Shown: in pieces, positions 39,581-48,188 of the stretch
Layout: every line of letters starts with the position of its first letter
Numbering within the stretch: the first letter of the stretch is position 1
Source of the DNA: an uncultured Eubacteriales bacterium
Lineage (GTDB): Bacteria; Bacillota; Clostridia; Christensenellales; UBA1242
NCBI GenBank assembly: GCA_902496015.1
Contig: CABUZJ010000007.1
Span: 1 to 48,353, forward strand
DNA length: 48,353 nucleotides
Direction: 5' to 3'
Program-made: the position numbers and the translations under genes
The notes under the pieces: generated by a model
What the model was told of the DNA's origin: nothing
Databases searched by the model: none
What the model saw: the letters and a program-made list of their open reading frames with translations, nothing else

Positions 39581-42500
39581 TTATGCACTCTCCTCGCTAG
39601 ATTGTTTAACGGCATCACTAAGTTTAACCGATACCATTTTAGAAACACCTTTTTCTTCCATGGTTACACCATAAAGACAATCGGCTAACTCCATTGTTGG
39701 TTTTCTATGAGTAATAACGATAAATTGTGTGTCTTGACTAAATCTCTTTAAATATTTTGCAAATCTTTCAACATTTGCGTCATCTAATGCAGCTTCAATT
39801 TCGTCTAGCACACAGAATGGCATTGGTCTTAATTTTAATATTGCAAACAATATTGCAACAGCTGTGAATGCTCTTTCTCCACCTGAAAGCAAACTAATGC
39901 TTTGTAATTTCTTTCCAGGTGGTTCTGCCACAATATCAATCCCTGCTTCAAGGCAACTAACATCATCATGTAATATTAATTCTGCACGACCACCGCCAAA
40001 CAACTCTTTAAAAGTTTTTTGGAAGTTTTGATTAATTTGCTCGAACTGAGTTTTAAACCTTGCTTCCATTTGAGTGGTTAATTCTTTAATAATTTTAAGT
40101 AAGTCTTCTTTGGTTTTAGTAAGGTCATCTCTTTGCAAAGTAAGATCGTTATATCTTTCACTTACTGTTTTAATTTCTTCAATTGCAGCAACATTAACAT
40201 AACCTAAACCATTAATCTCTTTTTTAATTTTTCCGCTTTCACTAAGCCCTTGAGTTAAATTAAAGTTTTCTTCTTTAAATTCCACTGCATCTGCATAAGT
40301 CATTGAATATTCTTCCCAAACTCTTTCTTGCATGGTTTCTATATCTGTATCAATCTTTTGCAACTGCATTTCTTCTTTAGTGCGTTTATCGCTTGCCCTT
40401 TGCAAGTCAGCAGACAATTCCATTTTTCTGCTGTCAGCATTATTCATAACTGCTTGCAATTTTGCTTTTTTCATGTCCATTTGTTGCAATTCATCTTTTA
40501 TTGCAATCAAACGCTTTTGTGCATCTGTTTGTTCTTTGCTTTCAGTTATAGAATTTAAAACTTTTTCAAACTCGGCAATAGTTGTTAAATTTTTTTGCAA
40601 TTCAAGCTTATTTTCTCTATATCTGTAATTACTTGTTGCATAATCAGTTTCAAGCCTATCTATGTCTTCAATGGCTTTCAAAAGTTCCGCTTCTGTGCTT
40701 GCCTTTTTCACTTTAATTTCTGTTAAAGATTCATAAAGGGTTTCTCTTTGTTTTTTAAGTTGATCAAATCTAGATGCCATTATTCTTTTGCTTTCACTTG
40801 CAACTGTTTTTTGGTCGTTAATTTCTTGTTCTTTACTGCTAATTTCAGCAAGTGTTACATCAATGATTTCAAGTCTATCTAATATATTTTCAAATTGATA
40901 ATTTAAATTCCTTTGTTCACTATCTAATTCATCTTGTTCAGTTTCAATGTTTTCTATTTCGTCATTAATTTTAACAATTTGCATTTCAACTTCGTGAATA
41001 TTATTGGCAAGTTCTAATAAAATTGAATTAATTTTTTCTTTTTCTTCTTTAAGCGATACAATTTTTGTATTTATTTTATCAATTTCAATTTTAACAATTT
41101 CAATATTTTTCTTTGTATCTTCAAGTTCTCTTTCTCTGCCAAGTAAATTAACCGCCGCTTCTTTTTTAGAGCCACCAGTAATCGAACCTTGCGGATTTAT
41201 AACATCTCCATCTAATGTGACGATTTTAAATGAATATCTTGTGGATTTTGCAAGATTAACAGCGTTGTCTATTGTGTTAACTATAACAGTAGAACCAAGT
41301 AAACTTTTAAATACAGGACTTAACTGTTTATCATATTCAACCAAGTCACTTGCAATTCCCAAAACTCCTTGCGTTTTTAATTTTGGTAAAAATTCGCTTT
41401 GAATATACCTTTCTTTAACACTTGAAATTGGCAAAAATGTTGCCCTACCAAATCTATTTTGTTTTAAGAAATTGACTATATATTTTGCTTCTTCTTCATT
41501 ATGCGTAACAATATTTTGAACCGCAGCACCCAAAGCCATTTCTATGGCTGTTTCTAAAGTTTGTGGCACTTTCATAAGTTTTGCCACAACCCCTACTATC
41601 ATGCCACCTAGGGTTGAATTGGTTTTAGATTGCTCTAAAAGTCTTTTTACACTTAAAATATAGCCCTCATTTTCTTCTGCCATTTCCTGCATAATTCTGG
41701 CCCTACTAAGTTTTGTGTGATAGTCGGCATTTGTTTCTTGTTGTTTAGTATAATAATCGCTTAAAGTTTGACTAATGTCTTTTAAATCTTGAGATTTCTG
41801 TTGCTGTTCAGTTTTTAATTTATCAAGTTTTAATTGAGTTTTATTAAGTTCACTTTGTTTTTCTTTTTGTTTATCTTCAAAACTAATTTTATCTTCTTTT
41901 ATTTGATTTTGTCTGTTTAATATTTCTTGCTTTCTGTCTTCTAAACTAACTTTTTCAGTGTTTAAACTTGAAATACTAGATTTTACATCTCCTAATTTAT
42001 CAAGTGCTGAATAAATTTCATCACCGCTAAGTTCTGCGGTTTTCTCTCCCGCTGTAATTCTGTCTATAACCTCTAAATATTCTTCATTTAACTTTTCTAG
42101 TTGTCTATCTAACTCGCCTGCAACTGTTTCAAGTTTTGCTTTTTCAACCTTTCTCTCTTCTATTTTTTCAGTTAAAGATTGTTGTAAAGCTTCATCTTGC
42201 TCTATTTGTGTTGCCAATTTTTCATTTTGCTCTTTTGCGTTGGCAAGTCTTTCACGAACAAGATTACTTTGCCCTGATTGTTTTTCTATGTTGACAGTTA
42301 TATTTAATTGCTCATCTCTAAGTTTTTCAATTTCATAATCTAGATTATTTATGCTTTCTCTACTATAATTATAGTCTTCTAATACTTTATTTAATTCTTG
42401 TTGTTTTACTTCAATTTCTTCATTAATTTCTTTAAGTTTAGTTCTTATTGCATCTTTGTTAGTGCTTGCTGATTCATACTGTGCAACATAAATATTTAAT

Positions 42501-43177
42501 TCTAATTGTTTTAATTTTTCCCTTAATTCTAAAAATTTCTTAGCCTTTTCGCTTTGTTCTGCAAGCGGACCTAATTGTCTTTCTAATTCTAAAATTATAT
42601 CATTTAATCTTGTTAAATTGTCGTTTGTTCGTTCTAATTTTCTTTCTGCTTCAACTTTTCTACTTTTAAATCTAGATATTCCTGCTGCTTCTTCAAAAAC
42701 CGACCGTCTTTCTTCCGGTTTTGCAGAAAGCAAACTATCTATTTTCCCTTGACCTATAATTGAATAACTTTCCTTACCTAAGCCAGAATCTCTTAACGCA
42801 TCAATAATATCCTTCATTCTGCACGGATTTTTATTAATTAAATATTCACTTTCGCCCGACCTATATAATTTCCTTGTAAATACCACATCATCATATTCAA
42901 GCGGAAAAATTCTTTCAGTATTATCAAAATAAAGTGAAACTTCACAAAAAGATTGGCTTTTTCGTGTGTCCGTTCCATTAAAAATAACATCTTGCATGGC
43001 AGAACCTCTAAGTGCCTTTGCACTTTGTTCTCCCATTACCCATCTTATAGCATCTGCAACATTACTTTTCCCGCAACCATTAGGGCCAACTATTCCAGTA
43101 ACCCCTGATTCAAATTTCACTTCCATTTTGTCGGCAAATGATTTAAAACCATACATTTCAATTTTCTTAAATTTCAA
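39581..43177 (-). CDS. smc: Chromosome partition protein SMC
   Basis: 1198 residues, typical. Walker A G-P-N-G-C-G-K-S is near 31-38, followed by a long coiled coil, a hinge (about 520-640, with A-L-G-A-A-V-Q-N-I-V and G-G-S), a second coiled coil, the L-S-G-G-E signature (1097-1101) and Walker B V-L-D-E (1124-1127). SMC with ScpA/ScpB organises and segregates the chromosome. Translation starts at TTG (43175-43177): GAGGG lies 8 bases upstream and the start M-K-F-K-K-I-E-M-Y-G-F-K-S-F matches the family N-terminus. It lies between rnc (13-base gap) and ftsY (no gap). Confidence 0.98.
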   Translation of the reverse strand: MKFKKIEMYGFKSFADKMEVKFESGVTGIVGPNGCGKSNVADAIRWVMGEQSAKALRGSAMQDVIFNGTDTRKSQSFCEVSLYFDNTERIFPLEYDDVVFTRKLYRSGESEYLINKNPCRMKDIIDALRDSGLGKESYSIIGQGKIDSLLSAKPEERRSVFEEAAGISRFKSRKVEAERKLERTNDNLTRLNDIILELERQLGPLAEQSEKAKKFLELREKLKQLELNIYVAQYESASTNKDAIRTKLKEINEEIEVKQQELNKVLEDYNYSRESINNLDYEIEKLRDEQLNITVNIEKQSGQSNLVRERLANAKEQNEKLATQIEQDEALQQSLTEKIEERKVEKAKLETVAGELDRQLEKLNEEYLEVIDRITAGEKTAELSGDEIYSALDKLGDVKSSISSLNTEKVSLEDRKQEILNRQNQIKEDKISFEDKQKEKQSELNKTQLKLDKLKTEQQQKSQDLKDISQTLSDYYTKQQETNADYHTKLSRARIMQEMAEENEGYILSVKRLLEQSKTNSTLGGMIVGVVAKLMKVPQTLETAIEMALGAAVQNIVTHNEEEAKYIVNFLKQNRFGRATFLPISSVKERYIQSEFLPKLKTQGVLGIASDLVEYDKQLSPVFKSLLGSTVIVNTIDNAVNLAKSTRYSFKIVTLDGDVINPQGSITGGSKKEAAVNLLGRERELEDTKKNIEIVKIEIDKINTKIVSLKEEKEKINSILLELANNIHEVEMQIVKINDEIENIETEQDELDSEQRNLNYQFENILDRLEIIDVTLAEISSKEQEINDQKTVASESKRIMASRFDQLKKQRETLYESLTEIKVKKASTEAELLKAIEDIDRLETDYATSNYRYRENKLELQKNLTTIAEFEKVLNSITESKEQTDAQKRLIAIKDELQQMDMKKAKLQAVMNNADSRKMELSADLQRASDKRTKEEMQLQKIDTDIETMQERVWEEYSMTYADAVEFKEENFNLTQGLSESGKIKKEINGLGYVNVAAIEEIKTVSERYNDLTLQRDDLTKTKEDLLKIIKELTTQMEARFKTQFEQINQNFQKTFKELFGGGRAELILHDDVSCLEAGIDIVAEPPGKKLQSISLLSGGERAFTAVAILFAILKLRPMPFCVLDEIEAALDDANVERFAKYLKRFSQDTQFIVITHRKPTMELADCLYGVTMEEKGVSKMVSVKLSDAVKQSSEESA

Positions 43178-43190
43178 AGTTTTACCCTCT

Positions 43191-43865
43191 TTATATTTCT
43201 CTTATATTTGTAAGTGCTTCTTTTGCAGCCCCTTGTTCAGCTGAACGCTTGTTAGAAGCAACCCCTTTACCACAACTGACATTATTAATAAACACCATAC
43301 TTTCATAGGTAGGGTTATGGTCTTGCCCCAATTTTTTAGTTACATATTTAATTTTTGCATGTGAAAACTTTTCTTGTAATTGAGTCTTGCTATCTTCAAA
43401 AGTTTCAAGGTTTTTTATTTGCACAAACACAGGTTCTAGTTTTTTCATAACAAATTTTTGAACAATTTCTAAACCCAAATCTAAATAAATAGCACCAACA
43501 ATAGCTTCAAACAGATCACATTTAATAGCTCTTGAATTGACCTTATTTTTACTTTCGCCAATTCCTTTTAACATGTATTCTTCGATTTTTAGTTCATCAA
43601 CAATTTTTGCAAGTGGCTCTTCACTAACCAAAAGTGCCCTTAATTTAGATAATTCACCTTCTTTAAGGTTTGTATAATTATAAATTTTTTTAGTTACAAT
43701 AAACCCCAAAACACTATCGCCTAAAAACTCTAATCGTTCATTACTCTCACAGTTATGTTCATTAGCAAAACTTGAATGTGTAAAAGCAATTTTTAAAAGA
43801 TTTTTATTTTTAAAACTTATACCAAGTTTTTCTTCCACAGCACTAAAATTAAATATCTCTTTCAC
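43191..43865 (-). CDS. rnc: Ribonuclease III
   Basis: 224 residues. The catalytic signature N-E-R-L-E-F-L-G-D-S is at 42-51 and the second acidic site lies in D-L-F-E-A-I-V-G-A-I-Y. A C-terminal double-stranded RNA binding domain covers about 155-222. It cuts double-stranded RNA, including rRNA precursors. It starts at GTG (43863-43865) with GGAGAG upstream, directly after the plsX stop. acpP, usually between plsX and rnc, is absent. Confidence 0.97.
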   Translation of the reverse strand: MKEIFNFSAVEEKLGISFKNKNLLKIAFTHSSFANEHNCESNERLEFLGDSVLGFIVTKKIYNYTNLKEGELSKLRALLVSEEPLAKIVDELKIEEYMLKGIGESKNKVNSRAIKCDLFEAIVGAIYLDLGLEIVQKFVMKKLEPVFVQIKNLETFEDSKTQLQEKFSHAKIKYVTKKLGQDHNPTYESMVFINNVSCGKGVASNKRSAEQGAAKEALTNIREI

Positions 43866-44888
43866 TTATTCACTCTCCGTTTTTGCATATTCTTTAAGAC
43901 TTGCAGAAATTGTTTCTATTGTTTTATTTAATGTTAATTGTCTTGCCTGAATAATACATGAATAAATAGTGTTTGCTTTGCTTGAACCATGAGATTTTAT
44001 TATCAATTTTTTAACACCTAAAAATGGAGAACCACCAACACTAGTATAATCTAATTGATGTTTTAGTTCATGAAAAACTTTTTTCATAAGTGAAGCACCA
44101 ATTTTAGCCATAAGCCCCGCTTTTTTAATGCTTTCTTTCAGTGTTTTCATTAAAAATGTAACTGCTCCTTCGGTAGATTTCAAGGCCACATTACCAACAA
44201 ACCCATCACACACAAGCACATCATAATCTCCCGAAAGCATATCCCTTGCTTCCATATTGCCTACAAAATTAATTCCTTTCATTTCTTTTAACTTTTCAAA
44301 TGCTACATGCGTTAATTCATTGCCCTTTTTATCTTCTGTTCCAACACTAATAAGCGCGACTCTTGGATTTTCTATGCCAAATGCCGCTTTCATATATGCT
44401 TGCCCCATAATTGCAAATTGCACAAGGTATTCTGGCTTACAATCCATGTTTGCCCCACAATCAATAAGCAAGGTTTTGCCACCTTTTGCATTAGGAAGTA
44501 AAGGTGAAAGTGCTGGTCTTGCCACGCCTTCTATTCTACCAACTCTGAAAAGACCCCCAGCAAGAACTGCCCCTGTGCTTCCAGCACTAACAAGCCCATC
44601 AATATCATCACTATTTGCAAGTGCATCTAACCCAACCACTAATGAACTTTGTTTTTTTGTTCTAATTGCCATTGTTGGAGATTCATTATTTGTTATAATT
44701 TCAGGTGCATGTAAAATAGTTATTTTATTACCATTATACCCCAAACCATCTAGTTCATTTTCAATCTTTGTTTTATCACCACTAAGAATGATTTCGACAT
44801 CATTAAGCAAATTAACAGCAGTTACTGCACCCGCAACAATTTCATGTGGAGCATTATCTCCACCAAAAGCATCAACAATAAATTTCAT
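43866..44888 (-). CDS. plsX: Phosphate acyltransferase PlsX
   Basis: 340 residues from the ATG at 44886-44888 (M-K-F-I-V-D-A-F-G-G-D-N-A-P, the family start, with GAGGT 6 bases upstream). A 10-codon longer reading exists but has no support. The S-A-G-S-T-G-A-V and L-I-D-C-G-A-N segments and G-F-V-G-N-V-A-L-K match PlsX. It makes acyl-phosphate from acyl-ACP for phospholipid synthesis. It is first in plsX-rnc-smc-ftsY. Confidence 0.96.
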   Translation of the reverse strand: MKFIVDAFGGDNAPHEIVAGAVTAVNLLNDVEIILSGDKTKIENELDGLGYNGNKITILHAPEIITNNESPTMAIRTKKQSSLVVGLDALANSDDIDGLVSAGSTGAVLAGGLFRVGRIEGVARPALSPLLPNAKGGKTLLIDCGANMDCKPEYLVQFAIMGQAYMKAAFGIENPRVALISVGTEDKKGNELTHVAFEKLKEMKGINFVGNMEARDMLSGDYDVLVCDGFVGNVALKSTEGAVTFLMKTLKESIKKAGLMAKIGASLMKKVFHELKHQLDYTSVGGSPFLGVKKLIIKSHGSSKANTIYSCIIQARQLTLNKTIETISASLKEYAKTESE

Positions 44889-44922
44889 AATTACCTCTAA
44901 CAAAATATAATAATACAAATTA

Positions 44923-44952
44923 ATTATATACTATTTTCCAAGATATTGTCTA
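44923..44952 (-). promoter_or_regulatory. Promoter of the plsX-rnc-smc-ftsY operon
   Basis: Minus strand TAGACA (44947-44952), 18-base spacer, TATAAT (44923-44928), in the 223-base gap that also holds the queH terminator. No FapR-type operator was recognised. Confidence 0.6.
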
Positions 44953-44969
44953 GCAATAAAATGGAAAAC

Positions 44970-45002
44970 AAAAAAATAAGCCAATAATTTTTATTGACTT
45001 AT
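44970..45002 (-). terminator. Terminator of argS-queH
   Basis: 12-bp stem (44976-44987 and 44991-45002) with one G-U wobble on the minus-strand RNA, 3-base loop and a run of seven U. Between it and the queH stop lie about 109 AT-rich bases containing only a weak 6-bp hairpin (45076-45093). Confidence 0.8.
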
Positions 45003-45111
45003 ATAAATATTTCCAATCAATTATTAAGTTAAAATAACATTGAAGGAATTACTGATTAATATAAATGATTATTATAGAATATAAAGTTATTCTAATTCAC
45101 AAAAACTATAA

Positions 45112-45663
45112 TTAATTTTGTTTACTAAAAATACAACCACAATAATTTTGCCTATAAAGTCCATACTCTTTTGCAAGTAAAATACTGCGTTTAAATCCAT
45201 CTTTTTTCTTGAAATCTGCAACTAAATAAGGAATATTTTCAAATTTTGCTATATTTTCGCCTAATTCATTAATAATTTTTGCATTTTTATGTGGTGAAAC
45301 AGTTAAAGTTGTGCCAAAAATGTCATAATTATTTAATTTTGCATATTTTGCGGAATTTAACAAACGCAATTCAAAACATTTTGTGCATCTTGCTCCGCCC
45401 TCTTTTTCTTGTTCTAATCCAGCAACATAATCGAAATATGTTTTTGCATTGTAATCTGCATTAATAAACTTAACCTTTGGATTTGCTAGTTTTTCAATAA
45501 ATTTTATTTGTTCTTCTTTTCTGTGTTCATATTCTTCTTGAGGGTGAATGTTAGGATTATAATAAAAAACTCCAATCTCATCAAAATCATTTTCATTAAG
45601 TAATCTTTCAATAACCGCAGTAGAACACGGTCCGCAACAACTATGTAATAATAATTTTGCCAT
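45112..45663 (-). CDS. queH: Epoxyqueuosine reductase QueH
   Basis: 183 residues. Cysteine motifs fit QueH (DUF208): H-S-C-C-G-P-C (7-13), G-A-R-C-T-K-C-F-E-L-R-L in the middle and Y-C-G-C near the end. It reduces epoxyqueuosine in tRNA to queuosine and replaces the cobalamin enzyme QueG in many bacteria. It starts just behind argS (2 bases between) with only a weak ribosome binding site, so coupling is likely. The earlier steps are encoded by tgt and queA in this window. Confidence 0.93.
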   Translation of the reverse strand: MAKLLLHSCCGPCSTAVIERLLNENDFDEIGVFYYNPNIHPQEEYEHRKEEQIKFIEKLANPKVKFINADYNAKTYFDYVAGLEQEKEGGARCTKCFELRLLNSAKYAKLNNYDIFGTTLTVSPHKNAKIINELGENIAKFENIPYLVADFKKKDGFKRSILLAKEYGLYRQNYCGCIFSKQN

Positions 45664-45665
45664 AA

Positions 45666-47426
45666 TTACATTTTTTCAGGACTATCTATAGCAAGCACTT
45701 TTAAACTTAAAGATATTGCATTTTTTACAAGTGCAGATAGTGCCAAATAACCTCGCCTTAATTCTTCATTTTCTTCACTTAAAATTCTCACATTATTATA
45801 GAAAGTTGAATAAGATGCAGCTAAATTGTAAGTTGCATTACATAACGAGCTCAAAGATAAATTTTCAATAGAAATACTAAAACTTTCAATTAGTTTTAAA
45901 AGATTAATAATAATGTTTCTCTCTTCAATCCTAGAAATCGAAATTTTCCCAAACTTTTCATTAGATTTTACTAATAAAGAATTAATCCTTGCATTAGTAT
46001 ATTGCAAATATGGCCCAGTTTTACCCTCAAATGAAGTAAATTTATCTATGTCTAACACATAATCTCTAGCAACATCATTAGATAAATCACCAAATTTAAG
46101 TGCAGCAACACCAATCTGCAAAGCAAGTTTTGCGTCCTTTCCCATTCCATTGGCAGTTAATTTTTCTTGGGCTTTTTCGCTAACTAAATTAATTATATCT
46201 TCGAGTTTAATAGTATCGCCCGACCTAGTTTTGAATGGTTTTCCATCTTTACCATTCATTGTGCCAAAAGCAACATGCGTTAGTTTTTGGCTTTCGGGTG
46301 AAATGCCTGCCATTTTTGCACATCTAAAAACTTTAACAAAATGTTCAATTTGCCTATTATCTGTAATATAAATAACTTCATCTGGATTATATTTTTGATT
46401 TCTATCTAATAGAGTTGCAAGGTCGGTTGTTATATATAACTCTCCACCATTATATTTCTGCAAGATTGCAGGTGGCATTGGGTTTTTGTAATATTGTGGA
46501 TCTTCTGGGTGTTTCTTTGGAATAGGTATGTTCTCATTTTCCGTTGCCACATCAACTACCAATGCGCCTTCACTTATTCTTGTAAGCCCCTTGTTTTTAA
46601 ATAACTCTATCGTTTCGCTAATTTTATCACTAACGCTACTTTCTCCATTCCATAAATCAAAATGAATGTTAAGGTTATCGTAATTCTTCTTAATTGTTTT
46701 AACTGACACTTCTCTCAACTTCTTGCAAATAGTAAAATATGGTTCTTTTTTCTGTTGCAGAAAAAGTGTGTAGTCGTCGGCTTTTTTCTTAAAAGCTTCG
46801 TCTGTTTTTCTTCTTAAACTTGCCTTAGGATAGGCAATATTTAACATAGATAAAGTTATTTCTGGTTCAGTTTTGGCATTTTTAAAATAATAATCTAAAT
46901 AGCCATCTTCTTCAAGTTGAGCAATTGTTAAACCCATTTGCAAGCCCCAATCGCCCAAATGAGTGTCTGCTATTGTTTTATAACCAAATAGTTTGTATAA
47001 ATTTTTAATGGCTTCCCCAATTATTGGTGACCTTAAATGGCCCATATGCAACTCTTTTGCAACATTAGCACCACCATAATCTAAAAAAACTAATTTATTT
47101 TCAGTAATTTTTTCAATACCCAAATTTTCACATGAAAGCAAAAAGTTTCCAATACTAGCCAACTTTTTGTCTGTTAATTTAATATTAATAAACCCTGGGG
47201 CACAAAAAGAAAAATTATAATCTTGACTATTAATATTTTCAATAATTTTATTCGCCACAATTTCAGGGTTTAACTTATTTTCTTTTGCAATAGCAAAACA
47301 AATATTGCTTTGAAAGTCTGCAATTTCTGGTTTAGCAGAAAAAGAAACTAAATTTAAATTAGTTTTAAAACCACATTTAATAAGTGAATTTGAAATTAAA
47401 TTAGAAATTTCTTGTTTAATATTCAT
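45666..47426 (-). CDS. argS: Arginyl-tRNA synthetase
   Basis: 586 residues. It has an N-terminal additional domain (about 1-100), the HIGH box as H-M-G-H (127-130, in E-L-H-M-G-H-L-R-S) and a degenerate KMSK loop (F-K-T-R-S-G-D-T-I-K-L), as is usual for ArgRS. The C-terminal DALR anticodon-binding domain covers about 460-586. It charges tRNA-Arg and needs the tRNA for amino-acid activation. AGGG lies upstream of the ATG. It has its own predicted promoter overlapping the preceding terminator. Confidence 0.97.
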   Translation of the reverse strand: MNIKQEISNLISNSLIKCGFKTNLNLVSFSAKPEIADFQSNICFAIAKENKLNPEIVANKIIENINSQDYNFSFCAPGFINIKLTDKKLASIGNFLLSCENLGIEKITENKLVFLDYGGANVAKELHMGHLRSPIIGEAIKNLYKLFGYKTIADTHLGDWGLQMGLTIAQLEEDGYLDYYFKNAKTEPEITLSMLNIAYPKASLRRKTDEAFKKKADDYTLFLQQKKEPYFTICKKLREVSVKTIKKNYDNLNIHFDLWNGESSVSDKISETIELFKNKGLTRISEGALVVDVATENENIPIPKKHPEDPQYYKNPMPPAILQKYNGGELYITTDLATLLDRNQKYNPDEVIYITDNRQIEHFVKVFRCAKMAGISPESQKLTHVAFGTMNGKDGKPFKTRSGDTIKLEDIINLVSEKAQEKLTANGMGKDAKLALQIGVAALKFGDLSNDVARDYVLDIDKFTSFEGKTGPYLQYTNARINSLLVKSNEKFGKISISRIEERNIIINLLKLIESFSISIENLSLSSLCNATYNLAASYSTFYNNVRILSEENEELRRGYLALSALVKNAISLSLKVLAIDSPEKM

Positions 47427-47458
47427 TGTAATTTGTTCCCTATAAAATCTATGATTGC

Positions 47459-47487
47459 ATTATATCAAAAAAAAATGGAAATAGCAA
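47459..47487 (-). promoter_or_regulatory. Promoter of argS-queH
   Basis: Minus strand TTGCTA (47482-47487), 17-base spacer, TATAAT (47459-47464). The -35 box is part of the preceding terminator hairpin and its T run makes up the spacer. Confidence 0.6.
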
Positions 47488-47504
47488 CCCTTAATGCTAT
47501 TTCC
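47467..47504 (-). terminator. Terminator of the CFI-box-like protein gene
   Basis: 10-bp perfect stem GGAAATAGCA (47477-47486)/TGCTATTTCC (47495-47504), followed by a U run of nine on the minus strand. Confidence 0.85.
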
Positions 47505-47511
47505 TTTTACA

Positions 47512-48186
47512 TTATTTACTAAACTCTGCCTCTTCATCACTTTGCATTTCTTTATCGTCTTCGCCATAAATATGCAATGCACTTTCTAGTGCCTGAACAT
47601 GTTTAGTGTAAATTCTGTGGGCTAAATCAAAATCATTATTTCCAATTGCCATAATACTTCTTAAAATTAAAGCATTATAAATATATTCATAAAATTCATC
47701 ACTATTATTTCTTGAATTAATATGTGAAACGATTTTAGGTGCAACTTTGTAATAATGTTCAACTTCTTCTTTTGTGCAATAATTATCTCTAAACCATCTT
47801 AACACTTCAAGTTCACTGCATTTATCATCAAAATTATATTTATAATGATGCATACAAGCTGTTGTTAAATAACAACTGCCATCCTTTGCCTTTTCATCAA
47901 TTTCGTCATCATTAAGATTAGTACTCGTTCCACTCTCTCTTCTTTCCCAATCAGGTGCTTCGCCAGCATCAAAATCTTCTTTACTATTCCATTCTGCATG
48001 GCTATGCCCACCATCGCCATTATCACCATATTGATTTACTTTACCACTCTTTTCAATACTGGTGTAGATTAATTTTGGTTCCTCACCAGCTTCTTCATCG
48101 TCTAAAACATAACTAGCATAACCCCAATCTCTGTTGTTGCCACCCCTTTTTTCATTGTTTTTATCATTTTTTCCTCCACCAAACAT
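47512..48186 (-). CDS. Unknown protein with a CFI-box-like Cys domain
   Basis: 224 residues. The first 100 residues are Gly-, Asp- and Glu-rich and low in complexity (G-G-G at 3-5, G-G-H-S-H at 59-63). A compact domain follows: C-Y-L-T-T-A-C (105-111), C123, L-R-W-F-R-D-N-Y-C (129-137) and Y-Y-K-V-A-P-K-I-V (145-153). This resembles the CFI-box type motif (C-[FY]-[IL]-x-T-A ... L-R-x-[FY]-R-D ... Y-Y-x-x-[AS]-P) found at the end of many uncharacterised Firmicutes proteins. The role is unknown; paired Cys may bind metal. It starts three bases after the preceding gene's stop with AAGGAGA upstream, so the two form an operon. Confidence 0.75.
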   Translation of the reverse strand: MFGGGKNDKNNEKRGGNNRDWGYASYVLDDEEAGEEPKLIYTSIEKSGKVNQYGDNGDGGHSHAEWNSKEDFDAGEAPDWERRESGTSTNLNDDEIDEKAKDGSCYLTTACMHHYKYNFDDKCSELEVLRWFRDNYCTKEEVEHYYKVAPKIVSHINSRNNSDEFYEYIYNALILRSIMAIGNNDFDLAHRIYTKHVQALESALHIYGEDDKEMQSDEEAEFSK

Positions 48187-48188
48187 AA

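Noticed and set aside
41004..41402. Plus-strand open frame opposite the smc coiled coil and hinge
   Set aside because: It is the antisense of a conserved gene; the Ser/Phe/Ile-rich product follows from reading Lys/Glu-rich codons backward.
44257..44910. Long plus-strand open frame opposite plsX
   Set aside because: It lies wholly within the conserved plsX gene, has no ribosome binding site and a composition typical of an antisense shadow.
45003..45111. Possible small RNA or short gene downstream of queH
   Set aside because: Only a 6-bp hairpin and no promoter or start codon with a ribosome binding site; it is best taken as the 3' untranslated region of queH.
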